A stretch of 64,000 nt of DNA from contig NZ_LAQO01000006.1 in the NCBI RefSeq assembly GCF_000971975.1, forward strand, positions 62,001 to 126,000. Reading direction: 5' to 3'. Source of the stretch: Paenibacillus algorifonticola. GTDB lineage: Bacteria; Bacillota; Bacilli; Paenibacillales; Paenibacillaceae. This document shows, piece by piece, positions 54,231 through 63,532 of the stretch; the stretch's first letter is position 1; the number at the start of each line of letters is the position of its first letter. The notes under the pieces were generated by a model that was not told the origin of the DNA, searched no databases, and saw only the letters and a list, made by a program, of their open reading frames with translations. The position numbers were made by a program, and so were the translations under genes.

Positions 54231-54329
54231 AAAATATAGGAAAGCATATGATTTTTCCATCCTTTCTCTATATTTCATCGCGAAACGGTAGCTTTGCCGC
54301 CAAAGGACGGCTTCAGCCGTTTACGCTTG
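54231..54329 (+). repeat. Two-hairpin intergenic repeat, copy D
   Basis: AAATATAGG..CTATATTTCATCGCG, then CGAAACGG..TTTGCCG..CGGC..CCGTTTACG with tail CTTG. It lies between the divergent kdp and yesN-type promoters. The region between the kdp promoter and the 54450 start shows no gene. Confidence 0.75.
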
Positions 54330-54449
54330 TTTACTAAAAGCACCCCCTCTTTCCAGAAAACACGGAAACGAATATGATAAATAGCATGCTGACAGTATCA
54401 GGTCTTTGCGGCTGCTCGGCCGCGTATTTAAATAGCGGGGGGATAAACG

Positions 54450-56105
54450 ATGTATAAAGTGCTGCTGGTGGATGATGAAGAAGAGACGCGCAGCGGGCTG
54501 CTGCAGGAAATTGCATGGGAGCGCAATGGCTTTGAAATCGTAGAGACGGCGGCGAATGGCCGGGAAGCGATGGAGCTGATCGAGCGTTTGGAGCCGGACA
54601 TCGTCGTGACGGATATTAGCATGCCGTATATGAACGGCTTGGAGCTGGCGGAATGGATGAGGAAGACGTATCCGCTGACGCGCATCGTTATTTTTTCCGG
54701 CTATGATGAATTTGAATATGCCAAGCAGGCGATCGGCTTGCAGGTGGATGAGTATATTTTAAAGCCTTTTTCCGCGCAGCAGCTGCTTGAGGTGATGGAC
54801 AAGGTGAAGGAGCGGCTGGATGATGAGCGTGAGAAACGGGAAAATATGCAGCTGCTGCAGGAGCATTATCGTACAAGCCTGCCGGTCGTAAAGGAGCTAT
54901 TCCTGTCGTCGCTGCTCTCCCGTAAGCTTCCGCTGCGGCATATTGAGGAGAAGGCAGAGAAATATGAGCTCGATTTGGCGGGGGAGGCGTACATTGTGTC
55001 CGTGCTGCACACGCATGTATTGGAAGCGCTTCCCGGCGTTCCGCTGCGGACGGCTGAAAGCTCGCTTGCCGCCTCCAGCGATCTCGACCTCAAGCTGTTT
55101 GCCCTTCGCAATGTGGCGGAAGAGGTGTGGGGCCGGCTCGGGCTAGGCAAGGTATTTCTGTATCAGGACCAGGTGGCGCTGCTAGCAGTTGGACGAGAAG
55201 GAAGCGCCCAAGAGCTAATGGAACGAACACTGAGCGGTCTCGCTGAAATGCTGCAAAATATCCGGAAATACTTGCGTTTTCCAGTGACTATTGGGGTTAG
55301 CTCGATGCTGCCTGATGTCGCGCAGCTGAAGCAGGGCTATGAGGAGGCGCAGCAGGCGCTGGATTATCATAATTTGGTGGGCAGCAACCGGATCATTTGC
55401 ATTGACGATGTGGAGACGCGTTATGTCGAGGAGCTGCAATTCGACGAGCTCAAAGAGCAGGCGCTCATTCGGTGCCTCCGTGTAGGGACGCATGAGGAGC
55501 TGGAGCAGCTGGTGGCTGCGCTTTTTGATGAGATTGAAGGCGTTAATGCCGCTTACCGGGAATACCAGCTGTACATGCTGGAGATGATGACGGCGATCAT
55601 GAAGCTGGTGAAGGAAGCAGGGCTGAACCTGTACGAAATAGCGGGATACGAGCTGCAAATTTATGCGGAGCTGGGGCAGCTTAGCGGGCTTGAGGAGACG
55701 AGAAGCTGGTATATGTCGCTCTGCGAGAAAATCCGCCATCATATCGCCAGCCGCAGACAAAGCTCCTACAAGCAGCTCGTCGAGGAAGCGGTGCGTTATA
55801 CGAAGGCAAACTTCCATGACAGCGAGCTGTCGATTGCCCGGCTGTGCAGCCATCTGCATATTAGCGCAGGCTACTTCAGCAGCCTGTTCAAGAAGGAAGT
55901 GAAGCTGACGTTCGGCGGTTATTTGCTTCAGCTGCGGATGGAGGCGGCGAAGGAAATGCTGCGGGCGACGGAGCTGAAGACGTTTGAAATTGCCGAGAAG
56001 GTCGGCTTCTCGGACCCGAATTATTTTTCACTGTGCTTTAAGAAAAATGTCGGCGTCTCCGCCAAGGATTATCGCAATCAGGCGATGAATGTGGATGCGC
56101 CATGA
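54450..56105 (+). CDS. AraC-family response regulator (YesN type)
   Basis: A 551-residue two-component regulator. The receiver domain (about 1-120) has VLLVDDEEETRSG and phospho-acceptor DIVVTDISMPYMNG with IFSGYDEFEYAKQ. A long middle linker (about 140-430) is typical of YesN-like proteins. The C-terminal AraC double HTH (about 445-548) includes LHISAGYFSSLFKKEVK and KVGFSDPNYFSLCFKKNVG. ATG 54450 follows GGGGGG. Its stop overlaps the kinase start (ATGA), so they are made together. It probably activates the sugar transporter genes downstream. Confidence 0.92.
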   Translation: MYKVLLVDDEEETRSGLLQEIAWERNGFEIVETAANGREAMELIERLEPDIVVTDISMPYMNGLELAEWMRKTYPLTRIVIFSGYDEFEYAKQAIGLQVDEYILKPFSAQQLLEVMDKVKERLDDEREKRENMQLLQEHYRTSLPVVKELFLSSLLSRKLPLRHIEEKAEKYELDLAGEAYIVSVLHTHVLEALPGVPLRTAESSLAASSDLDLKLFALRNVAEEVWGRLGLGKVFLYQDQVALLAVGREGSAQELMERTLSGLAEMLQNIRKYLRFPVTIGVSSMLPDVAQLKQGYEEAQQALDYHNLVGSNRIICIDDVETRYVEELQFDELKEQALIRCLRVGTHEELEQLVAALFDEIEGVNAAYREYQLYMLEMMTAIMKLVKEAGLNLYEIAGYELQIYAELGQLSGLEETRSWYMSLCEKIRHHIASRRQSSYKQLVEEAVRYTKANFHDSELSIARLCSHLHISAGYFSSLFKKEVKLTFGGYLLQLRMEAAKEMLRATELKTFEIAEKVGFSDPNYFSLCFKKNVGVSAKDYRNQAMNVDAP

Positions 56106-57979
56106 GGAAGCGCAGCATCCAGTTTTTAATTTCAGTGGCGCTGTCGGTATTTTCGGCGGCTGCGATTATGATGGTCAGCGTGCTGCTGTACAACAAGTTT
56201 TCGCAGACCGCGGAGACGAATGCGCTGCGCAATACCCAGCAGGTCGTCGATCAGGTCAGCTACAATTTGGAGGATTATATCCAGGGCATGTCGGAAATTT
56301 ACGGCGTTATCCACGATACGATCAGCCGCAGCGGCGATGTGAACGAAGAGGAGCTGCGCAGCCAGCTGAATACGATTATCGGCATTCGGGGAGAAATTGT
56401 GTCGCTGGCGGTCATTGGGCATAACGGCGAGGTGATGATGAGCATTCCGGGCGTTGCGCTAAAGGAAAATCTGAGCTTATACAATCAGCGCTGGTTCCAA
56501 AGCGCGCTTCAAACGCCGAATCATCTCAGTTACTCGCTACCACATGTGCAGAACATGTACAAAATGCAGTACAAATGGGTCGTCTCGCTAAGCAAAGGCA
56601 TTACCGTAGCGCGCAGTGGGAAGACGGAGCAGGGCGTGCTGCTGCTGGATGTCAATTTTAACAAAATCAATCAGCTGTCCTCGCGGGTCGTGCTTGGCAA
56701 GAAGGGCTACGTCTACATTGTGGACGAGAGTGCGGGCAATATGGTGTACCATCCGCAGCAGCAGCTCATCTACGCCGGGCTGAAAAGCGAAAACGTCGAG
56801 CAGGCGCTGAAATATACGTTTGGCAGCTTTCACGATGAATCCGGCGACGAGGATAAAATGATTACGGTGCAGACAATCGGCAACATCGGCTGGAAGGTGG
56901 TCGGGGTGTCCTTCACCGACGAAATTATTACGACGAGGCGCGAGCTGAACGATTATTTGTTGAATCTGCTGCTGATGTTGCTCGTATTCGTCATTGCGAT
57001 GTCGTGGCTCATTTCGCGCATTATCGCCCGTCCGATCCGGCAGCTGGAGAAGTCGATGAAAAATGTCGAGCGCGGCGATTTCCATACGATGACTGCCATT
57101 CGCGGACCGCTGGAGGTGGAGCAGCTGTCCAGACGCTTCAATCTGATGGTGTCGCGAATCCGCGAGCTGATGCAGCAAATTGTTGTGGAGCAGGAGGCGA
57201 AGCGCAAATATGAATTTGAGGCGCTGCAATCGCAAATTAATCCACATTTTCTATACAACACGCTCAATACGGTCGTGCGCATGGTCGGCATGAACCGCAA
57301 TGAGGAGGTTGTGACGACGATTACATCCTTATCGAAGCTGTTCCGCATCAGCCTTAGCAAAGGAAAGCCGATGATTCCGTTGGCGAGCGAGCTGGAGCAT
57401 GCGCGAAACTATCTCATCATTCAGAATATCCGGTTCAAAAATAAATTCGATTATGTGTTTGACGTCGAAGAGGCCGCGCTGCCCAGCTTGTCGCTCAAGC
57501 TGATTTTGCAGCCGCTGCTGGAAAATGCCATTATGCACGGCATTGAGCCGTCCGTCGATAAAGGGATGATTACGGTGCGGGCATGGATCGAAGCCGGGCA
57601 AGTGTACGTGCAGGTAAGCGACAATGGGCTCGGGATGAGCGGCGGGCAGCTGGCTGCGCTGCTCTCGGAAGAGACTGGCGGTACAACCAAGCGGGGTAGG
57701 CATGCGGGAGAAAGTAACGCTGATCGTGACGGCACCATCGTAGGTGCTGCTTCGGGAGCTTCTAAGAGGTCTGCCTCTGCGGGAACCGCATCCAGCCCGG
57801 TTTCCGGAGCGGGCTCCGGCGTAGGCGTGCGCAATGTGCATGAGCGGATTCGGCTGTTTTACGGCGAGCCGTATGGCCTGAAGTTTGAGAGCGAGCTGGA
57901 GGAGGGAACGACCGTGACGATACGGTTCCCATTCAAGCCGGCTGATGAGGAAGCTGATGAGAGGAGTGAGGAAGGATGA
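56102..57979 (+). CDS. Sensor histidine kinase (YesM type) with ATP-lid insertion
   Basis: A 625-residue membrane kinase. TM1 is about 8-30; an extracytoplasmic Cache-like sensor spans about 35-280; TM2 is about 285-305. HAMP follows (about 306-358), then the His_kinase domain with the phospho-acceptor in QSQINPHFLYNTLN (His 382). The ATPase has LLENAIMHG (N box) and DNGLGM (D box). Between the D box and the GSGVGVRNVHERI G2 box (571-) an insertion of about 50 residues (522-570) is rich in Ser, Ala, Gly and Thr, unlike family members. The lipoprotein gene overlapping its end suggests sugar sensing through a binding protein. Confidence 0.9.
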   Translation: MRKRSIQFLISVALSVFSAAAIMMVSVLLYNKFSQTAETNALRNTQQVVDQVSYNLEDYIQGMSEIYGVIHDTISRSGDVNEEELRSQLNTIIGIRGEIVSLAVIGHNGEVMMSIPGVALKENLSLYNQRWFQSALQTPNHLSYSLPHVQNMYKMQYKWVVSLSKGITVARSGKTEQGVLLLDVNFNKINQLSSRVVLGKKGYVYIVDESAGNMVYHPQQQLIYAGLKSENVEQALKYTFGSFHDESGDEDKMITVQTIGNIGWKVVGVSFTDEIITTRRELNDYLLNLLLMLLVFVIAMSWLISRIIARPIRQLEKSMKNVERGDFHTMTAIRGPLEVEQLSRRFNLMVSRIRELMQQIVVEQEAKRKYEFEALQSQINPHFLYNTLNTVVRMVGMNRNEEVVTTITSLSKLFRISLSKGKPMIPLASELEHARNYLIIQNIRFKNKFDYVFDVEEAALPSLSLKLILQPLLENAIMHGIEPSVDKGMITVRAWIEAGQVYVQVSDNGLGMSGGQLAALLSEETGGTTKRGRHAGESNADRDGTIVGAASGASKRSASAGTASSPVSGAGSGVGVRNVHERIRLFYGEPYGLKFESELEEGTTVTIRFPFKPADEEADERSEEG

Positions 57980-58965
57980 GTGTAAAACGCAGGTTAGGGC
58001 GGTTTGCCGTGCTTTGCATAGCGGCTATGGTTGCGCTGCTGCTGGGTTCCTGCATGCATCAGGCAGAGGACAGCAGCATTCAACGTGAAAATATTGACAT
58101 CAGTCTGCTGCTCAAGCGGCTGGATGGCGACTATTGGAACTCCGTTGTCATGGGCGCCGAAGCGGCATCGAAGGAGTTCAACGTTACACTGCATATTTCC
58201 GGGCCGGAAAAGCAGGGCAGCCCAGAGCAGCTTCTGGAAACGGCAAAGCTTGCGCTGGTGCATCATCCAGACGCGGTTGTATTTGCTGCCGGAAATGAAG
58301 AGGTTACGGCCGGCATTGTCGAGGCGGGCAAGGCGGCGCGGATTCCGCTTATTGCGATCGACACTGAGACAGAGGAAGCTGGCATCAGCTCGATCATCAC
58401 GATTAATCATCATCAGGCGGGACGCGCAGTTGCTCTCAAAATGAGTGAGCTGCTGGCAGGCAAAGGCAGCGTCGCCCTGCTGACTGACGGACTTGGGGAC
58501 AACAACCAGCTGCGCCGCGAGGAGGGCATTAAGGAGGCGCTTGCCGAGGAAAGCGGCATGGCGCTTATTGGCATCGAGCCCTGCGTGGAGGCTGATGGCA
58601 ACTGCCGAAGCGTCGTCAGCAGCTTGCTGAACGAGCAGCAGGTAGATGGCATTTTGGCGCTTAATGTCCAAGCTGCCGTCACGGCTGCCCTTGAGGTGAA
58701 GCAGCGGGGGCTCGGCGGCAAAATTAAAATTGTCGCCTTTGACAGCTCCATGGAGCTGCTTGAACTGCTGCAGGAGGATCAGCTGCAAGCGGTGCTGGTG
58801 CAAAATCCGTTCAGCATCGGCTATCTTGGTATCAAAAATGCCGTACTCGCTTTGCGGGGGGAGGAAGTGCCGCTGCATGTAGCGATGGAGGCCAAGCTGG
58901 TGAATAGCGACACGATGTTTTGGCCTGAAAATCAACGGGTGCTGTTTCCCTTTATTCAGAAGTAA
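57976..58965 (+). CDS. Sugar-binding lipoprotein linked to the sensor kinase
   Basis: A 329-residue periplasmic-binding-protein-like lipoprotein (peripla_BP_4 fold). Signal peptide ends in lipobox LLGSC (about 22-26). SLLLKRLDGDYWNSVVMGAE opens the first lobe, and IALDTETE-like LIAIDTETEEAGISSI and NEQQVDGILALNVQAA follow. ATG 57976 overlaps the kinase stop by four bases, so it is translated as part of the signalling unit, not with the transporter. In related systems such proteins present sugar to the kinase's extracytoplasmic domain. A good AAGGAGG stands after its stop. Confidence 0.87.
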   Translation: MSVKRRLGRFAVLCIAAMVALLLGSCMHQAEDSSIQRENIDISLLLKRLDGDYWNSVVMGAEAASKEFNVTLHISGPEKQGSPEQLLETAKLALVHHPDAVVFAAGNEEVTAGIVEAGKAARIPLIAIDTETEEAGISSIITINHHQAGRAVALKMSELLAGKGSVALLTDGLGDNNQLRREEGIKEALAEESGMALIGIEPCVEADGNCRSVVSSLLNEQQVDGILALNVQAAVTAALEVKQRGLGGKIKIVAFDSSMELLELLQEDQLQAVLVQNPFSIGYLGIKNAVLALRGEEVPLHVAMEAKLVNSDTMFWPENQRVLFPFIQK

Positions 58966-59101
58966 GGAGGATTTTAATAAAAATGATGAGGATTTTACAT
59001 TCGTTTCTGGCTCCGTTTCAGCCATAATGAGGACACGAAAGAGAAACAGAGCTGCACACGCTCATCAGCATGAACCAAAAAAACGGGGAGGTCATGATGA
59101 A

Positions 59102-60130
59102 ATGAAAAAAGTAACGGCTGCGCTGCTGATCGGCGCATTGACGGTAGCTGCAGGCTGCTCGGCATCAAACGGCAACGCAGGGGGAAGCGAGGGCGACCAG
59201 CCGAAGGTTGGGGTCGCGATTTACAAGTTCGACGATACGTTTATGACGGGCGTCCGCAACGCGATTACGGAAGCAGCGGCAGGCAAAGTACAGGTGGATA
59301 TCGTAGACAGCCAAAACTCGCAGCCGACGCAAAATGACAAGGTTGACCTATTCATTACGAAGAAGGTCAAATCGATGATCATTAACCCGGTAGACCGCAC
59401 AGCGGCGGGCGTCATTATTGATAAAGGCAAGGCAGCGGACATTCCGGTCGTGTTCGTCAACCGCGAGCCGCTGGCGGATGATATGGCGAAATGGGATAAG
59501 GTGTATTTTGTCGGAGCGAAGGCGGAGGAATCGGGCACAATGTCCGGCGATCTCATCGTCGACTATTGGAAGGCGCATTCGGAAGCGGATAAGAACGGCG
59601 ACGGCGTGCTGCAATATGTGATGCTTAAAGGCGAGCCGGGCCATCAGGATGCCGAGCTGCGGACGAAGTTTTCCGTGCAGGCAATTGAGGATGCAGGCAT
59701 TAAGGTCGAGAAGCTGGCGGAGGATACCGCGATGTGGGACCGCGTAAAAGGTCAGGAGAAGATGGCTGCGTTCATCGCTTCCCATGGCGATAAAATCGAA
59801 GCCGTCCTCGCCAACAACGATGATATGGCACTCGGTGCGATTGAAGCGCTGAAGGCGGCGGGCTATTTTACAGGCGATAAATATATTCCGGTTGTTGGCG
59901 TAGATGCTACCGCTCCTGCCATTCAGGCGCTGGATGAAGGTACGCTGCTCGGCACAGTGCTGAACGATGCGGTTAACCAAGGCAAGGCGACAGTGGAGCT
60001 GTCCCGCGTACTGGCTGCTGGCGAGACGCCAAGCAAGGAAAACACAGGCTTCGAAGTTACCGACGGCAAATACGTGTGGATTCCGTACCAGAAGGTAACG
60101 AGCGAGAACAAGGATGAAGTGCTGAAATAA
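59102..60130 (+). CDS. mglB: Galactose/glucose-type ABC transporter substrate-binding lipoprotein
   Basis: The 342-residue exported solute-binding protein resembles MglB: PKVGVAIYKFDDTFMTGVRN, NPVDRTAAGVIIDKG, VVFVNREPL, YFVGAKAEESG and LANNDDMALGAIEALKAAGY. The lipobox is AAGC (about 16-19), with the signal peptide before. ATG 59102 has GGGGAGG 10 nt upstream; the upstream open frame is noise. It binds D-galactose or D-glucose by family. A terminator follows 50 nt later, separating it from the ATPase and permease genes, which should raise its expression over theirs. Confidence 0.9.
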   Translation: MKKVTAALLIGALTVAAGCSASNGNAGGSEGDQPKVGVAIYKFDDTFMTGVRNAITEAAAGKVQVDIVDSQNSQPTQNDKVDLFITKKVKSMIINPVDRTAAGVIIDKGKAADIPVVFVNREPLADDMAKWDKVYFVGAKAEESGTMSGDLIVDYWKAHSEADKNGDGVLQYVMLKGEPGHQDAELRTKFSVQAIEDAGIKVEKLAEDTAMWDRVKGQEKMAAFIASHGDKIEAVLANNDDMALGAIEALKAAGYFTGDKYIPVVGVDATAPAIQALDEGTLLGTVLNDAVNQGKATVELSRVLAAGETPSKENTGFEVTDGKYVWIPYQKVTSENKDEVLK

Positions 60131-60179
60131 TCGCTAAGCCGGCTGCCTGCGGGGGTGGCGGTGGTTAGCGGATAAGGAG

Positions 60180-60221
60180 AGCAAGGGAAGCATTAGGCTG
60201 GCGCTGCCCTTGCTTTTTTTT
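60180..60221 (+). terminator. Terminator or attenuator between mglB and mglA
   Basis: AGCAAGGG.AGC pairs with GCT.CCCTTGCT and is followed by eight T. It probably lets only part of the transcripts continue to mglAC. Confidence 0.8.
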
Positions 60222-60321
60222 CTAAAATATAAGCATTTATAAGTTTGTTCCTATAAATAGGCTTCTATTTCACCACGAAACGAGCATTGCCTCCAAAGGC
60301 TGGCAATGGCGTTTACGCTTG
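60222..60321 (+). repeat. Two-hairpin intergenic repeat, copy E
   Basis: Arms AAATATAAGC..ATTTATA and TATAAATAGGCTTCTATTT. Hairpin 2 is CGAAACG with inner CATTGCC/GGCAATG, closing CGTTTACGCTTG. The inner stem sequence differs from copies A and D but still pairs. Confidence 0.75.
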
Positions 60322-60373
60322 ACTAATAACTTGATAATTTTAACTTAAATGTATGTAAAGGGGTGTTATACAA

Positions 60374-61885
60374 ATGCCAGAGCATCCGGCTTATGTGCTA
60401 GAGATGAATAACATCTCCAAATCTTTTCCCGGCGTGAAGGCGCTCGACGATGTGACGCTGAAGCTGCGCCCCGGTACGGTACATGCCTTGATGGGTGAAA
60501 ATGGTGCGGGGAAATCGACGCTGATGAAATGTCTGTTCGGCATCTATAAGCCCGACGGCGGCGAGATTATGCTGGGTGGGCAGCTGGTGCACATCAACAG
60601 CTCGAAGGATGCGCTGACCCTCGGGGTGTCGATGATCCATCAGGAGCTGAACCCGGTGCCGCAGCGCGACGTCATGGAAAATATCTGGCTGGGACGATTC
60701 CCGACCAGAGGTCTGGGGCCTTTGCAATTCATCGACCACCGCAAAATGCAGGAGGATACGGTGAAGCTGCTCAAAGATCTGGAGATGGATATTCATCCGA
60801 AACAAAAGGTAGGCGACCTATCCGTATCGAAAATTCAATCGCTGGAAATTGCCAAAGCGGTATCGTTTCACTCGAAAGTCATCGTCATGGACGAACCAAC
60901 CTCCTCGCTCACTGGAAATGAAGTAGAGCAGCTGTTCCGCATCATTAATGAGCTGCGGCGGCGTGGCGTATCAATTATTTATATATCCCACAAAATGGAA
61001 GAAATATTGTGTATTTCAGATGATGTCACGATTATGCGAGATGGCAAGCATGTCGGTACTTGGGAAGCGAAGGAACTGACGATCGATAAAATCATTACCC
61101 GCATGGTGGGCAGGGATTTATCCAATCGTTATCCGGAGCGGACGAACGTGCCGGGCGAGGTGCTGCTGCGGGCAGAAGGCTTGACTTCAGTGCATCCGCA
61201 TTCGTTTAAGGATGTTTCGTTTGAGCTGCGCAAGGGCGAGATTTTGGGACTCGGCGGGCTTGTAGGGGCACAGCGGACCGAGGTCATTGAAGCGCTGTTT
61301 GGCATGCGGGCGCTTAAGCAGGGCAGCATCCATCTGCATGGCAAAAAAATTAAAGTGAAGGCGCCGTCTGACGCCATTCGCCAAGGCATTGCGCTGCTTA
61401 CCGAGGAGCGGCGGGTTACCGGGATTTTTCCCGTGCTGACGATTGCGGAAAATACAGTTATTGCGAATTTGGGTCGGTTCAAGACACCCTATGGCTTAAT
61501 TAGCAATGCGCGGATTGGCGAAGTGTCGCAGCAAAGCGTGGAGAAGTTTCGGGTCAAAACGCCATCGACCAAGCAGCTGATTCGCAACTTGTCTGGCGGC
61601 AACCAGCAGAAGGTGCTGCTCGCCAGATGGCTGCTGACCGACCCGGAGGTGCTGCTGCTGGACGAACCGACGCGGGGCATCGATATCGGAGCAAAATACG
61701 AAATTTATTCGTTCATGATCGAGCTTGCCAAGCAGGGCAAAAGCATCATTATGATATCCTCCGAAATGCCGGAGCTGATCGGCATGTCCGACCGCATCAT
61801 CGTCATGCGTGAGGGACGCATATCTGGCATCGTGGACGGCAAAGCGGCGACGGAAGAAGAAATTATGCGGCTTGCCGCACAATAA
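60374..61885 (+). CDS. mglA: Galactose/ribose-type sugar ABC transporter ATP-binding protein
   Basis: The 503-residue double ATPase powers sugar import. First half: Walker A GENGAGKST, signature LSVSKIQSLEIAKAV, Walker B VIVMDEPTSSL. Second half: LGGLVGAQRTEV replaces a true Walker A, as usual in MglA/RbsA, with LSGGNQQKVLLARWL and LLLDEPTRGIDIGAKYE. Length normal. ATG 60374 has AAGGGGTG upstream. It lies between mglB (across terminator and repeat E) and the permease, 33 nt before the latter. Confidence 0.92.
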   Translation: MPEHPAYVLEMNNISKSFPGVKALDDVTLKLRPGTVHALMGENGAGKSTLMKCLFGIYKPDGGEIMLGGQLVHINSSKDALTLGVSMIHQELNPVPQRDVMENIWLGRFPTRGLGPLQFIDHRKMQEDTVKLLKDLEMDIHPKQKVGDLSVSKIQSLEIAKAVSFHSKVIVMDEPTSSLTGNEVEQLFRIINELRRRGVSIIYISHKMEEILCISDDVTIMRDGKHVGTWEAKELTIDKIITRMVGRDLSNRYPERTNVPGEVLLRAEGLTSVHPHSFKDVSFELRKGEILGLGGLVGAQRTEVIEALFGMRALKQGSIHLHGKKIKVKAPSDAIRQGIALLTEERRVTGIFPVLTIAENTVIANLGRFKTPYGLISNARIGEVSQQSVEKFRVKTPSTKQLIRNLSGGNQQKVLLARWLLTDPEVLLLDEPTRGIDIGAKYEIYSFMIELAKQGKSIIMISSEMPELIGMSDRIIVMREGRISGIVDGKAATEEEIMRLAAQ

Positions 61886-61918
61886 TGGCGGGCAGGACAA
61901 CTTGGAGGAGTGAATACG

Positions 61919-62938
61919 ATGAATGCACTGGATGCAAAAGGAGTTAAGCATTTTTTCTCCCAAAATGCGATCTATATTATATTGGTTCTGCTTATTATTG
62001 GCATAGCAGTAGCCGACCCTAATTTTATCGGCATAACGACGCTGCGGGATATTTTGCTGCAATCGTCGACGCGGGTCATTATTGCTTTAGGCGTAGCGTT
62101 TGTGCTTATTACGGGAGGAACGGATTTGTCCGCTGGGCGGATCGTCGGCTTGAGCGCTGTCGTATCGGCATCCATGCTGCAAATGTCGGATTATCCACGC
62201 AAATTTTTCCCTAATCTGCCGGAGCTTCCGATTATTGTGCCAATTGTACTGGCGATTGTCGTCGGTTTGATTTTTGGCTTGATCAACGGTATTATTGTCG
62301 CAAAATTTCATGTTCCGCCGTTTATTGCGACGCTCGGCTCAATGGTTATCGTGTACGGCGTAAACTCGTTTTACTTCGATATGAAGCCGAACCAGTCGCA
62401 GCCGATTGGCGGCTTGAGCAAGGAATTCAGTAAGCTGGGGACCGGGTATATAGGGCCGAACGGCACGTATTCGATCCCGTATATCGTCATTATAGCGATT
62501 GTCGTCTCGTTTATCGTCTGGGTTATTTTCAACAATACGCGGCTGGGCAAAAATATGTATGCGATCGGCGGCAACATCCAAGCCGCGAATGTATCGGGCA
62601 TTAATGTATCTCGCAATTTGATTTATATTTATGCGATTGCCGGCGCGCTTTATGGACTAGCAGGCGTGCTGGAGGCTGCCCGCACCGGGGGCGCAACGAA
62701 TAACTACGGCAATATGTACGAGCTGGATGCGATTGCCGCCTGCGTCGTCGGCGGCGTATCGACGGCGGGCGGTGTCGGGCGCGTGCGCGGCATACTCGCC
62801 GGGGTACTGATTTTCAGTGTGATCAACTACGGTCTGACCTTTGTTGGCGTAAGCCCGTACTGGCAGCTCATTATTAAAGGGATGATTATTGTCGCTGCAG
62901 TTGCTTTCGACATTCGCAAGTATGTGGCGAAGAAGTAG
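61919..62938 (+). CDS. mglC: Galactose/ribose-type sugar ABC transporter permease
   Basis: A 339-residue permease with about eight to ten helices that forms the sugar channel. Family features: ITGGTDLSAGRIVGLSAVV, FHVPPFIATLGSMVIVYGV, TRLGKNMYAIGGNIQAANVSGI (the ATPase-contact loop) and YELDAIAACVVGGVSTAGGVG. I choose ATG 61919, which has GGAGGAG 8 nt upstream; GTG 61910 would overlap the site. A terminator closes the operon. Confidence 0.92.
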   Translation: MNALDAKGVKHFFSQNAIYIILVLLIIGIAVADPNFIGITTLRDILLQSSTRVIIALGVAFVLITGGTDLSAGRIVGLSAVVSASMLQMSDYPRKFFPNLPELPIIVPIVLAIVVGLIFGLINGIIVAKFHVPPFIATLGSMVIVYGVNSFYFDMKPNQSQPIGGLSKEFSKLGTGYIGPNGTYSIPYIVIIAIVVSFIVWVIFNNTRLGKNMYAIGGNIQAANVSGINVSRNLIYIYAIAGALYGLAGVLEAARTGGATNNYGNMYELDAIAACVVGGVSTAGGVGRVRGILAGVLIFSVINYGLTFVGVSPYWQLIIKGMIIVAAVAFDIRKYVAKK

Positions 62939-63018
62939 CGGAGCAGCGGATTAACGAGGCAGTCGCTAGGAGAGATTTTTGTCTTCTGGAGAATAGTTAA
63001 GCTGAATAGAGGTAGGTG

Positions 63019-63049
63019 AAGAATGCGGTCCTAGGGCCGCATTCTTTTC
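63019..63049 (+). terminator. Terminator of the mgl operon
   Basis: AAGAATGCGG-CC..GG-CCGCATTCTT then TTTT. Confidence 0.88.
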
Positions 63050-63185
63050 TGTTGTATACAGGCTTAATCCGCATCGTAGAGTAGGGGCGTTTTCTTTTAG
63101 CGTTTCTTCAGATAGTTTTAACGCTACTTTCATCTTGGCTTCCTATACTAGGCTAAACTACAACGAGTAGGGTAGGTGGAGAAAG

Positions 63186-63530
63186 ATGAGCGGAAATTCA
63201 AAATGGTTAAAATGGCAGCTTGGTGCCGCAGGTGCGGCCAGCGTGTTTATATTATTCAGTACGGTGCAAAATACAGCCGCTTTTCAGCAGGCGCAAGCGG
63301 CGGCGACGGGAGGCAGCACGGCTGCTGGCACGGAGCAGCAAGGTGATCAGCAGGATACGGTCGATCAGTGGTTGTCTACGGGGTCTGCCGACAGCGGCGG
63401 ATCGGCTTGGAATGATGGGAGCAGCGACAGCAGCTGGTCGGACAGCTCCAGCCAAAGGAGCGACAGCAGCAGTGGAAGCGGCAGCTCCAGCAGTTCGGGC
63501 AGCATGCGCTCGCAGTCAGGCAGGTCTTGA
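63186..63530 (+). CDS. Small exported or membrane-tethered Ser/Gly-rich protein
   Basis: A 114-residue protein with one hydrophobic segment (about 11-27, LGAAGAASVFILFSTV) and a low-complexity Ser/Gly/Asp tail (about 70-114, SSDSSWSDSSSQRSDSSS). ATG 63186 has GGTGGAG upstream. It lies 2 nt before an apbE gene, so the pair is coupled; flavinylated extracytoplasmic redox proteins are ApbE targets, but no flavinylation motif (DGxTGAT-like) is seen here. Function not recognised. Confidence 0.65.
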   Translation: MSGNSKWLKWQLGAAGAASVFILFSTVQNTAAFQQAQAAATGGSTAAGTEQQGDQQDTVDQWLSTGSADSGGSAWNDGSSDSSWSDSSSQRSDSSSGSGSSSSSGSMRSQSGRS

Positions 63531-63532
63531 CG

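Noticed and set aside
57994..59025. 343-codon minus-strand open frame
   Set aside because: Mirror of the sugar-binding lipoprotein gene; no ribosome site or family signal.
58983..59027. 14-codon ORF (MMRILHSFLAPFQP) after AAGGAGG
   Set aside because: The ribosome site is good but spacing is 12 nt, no structure or terminator follows, and it is too short to support alone.
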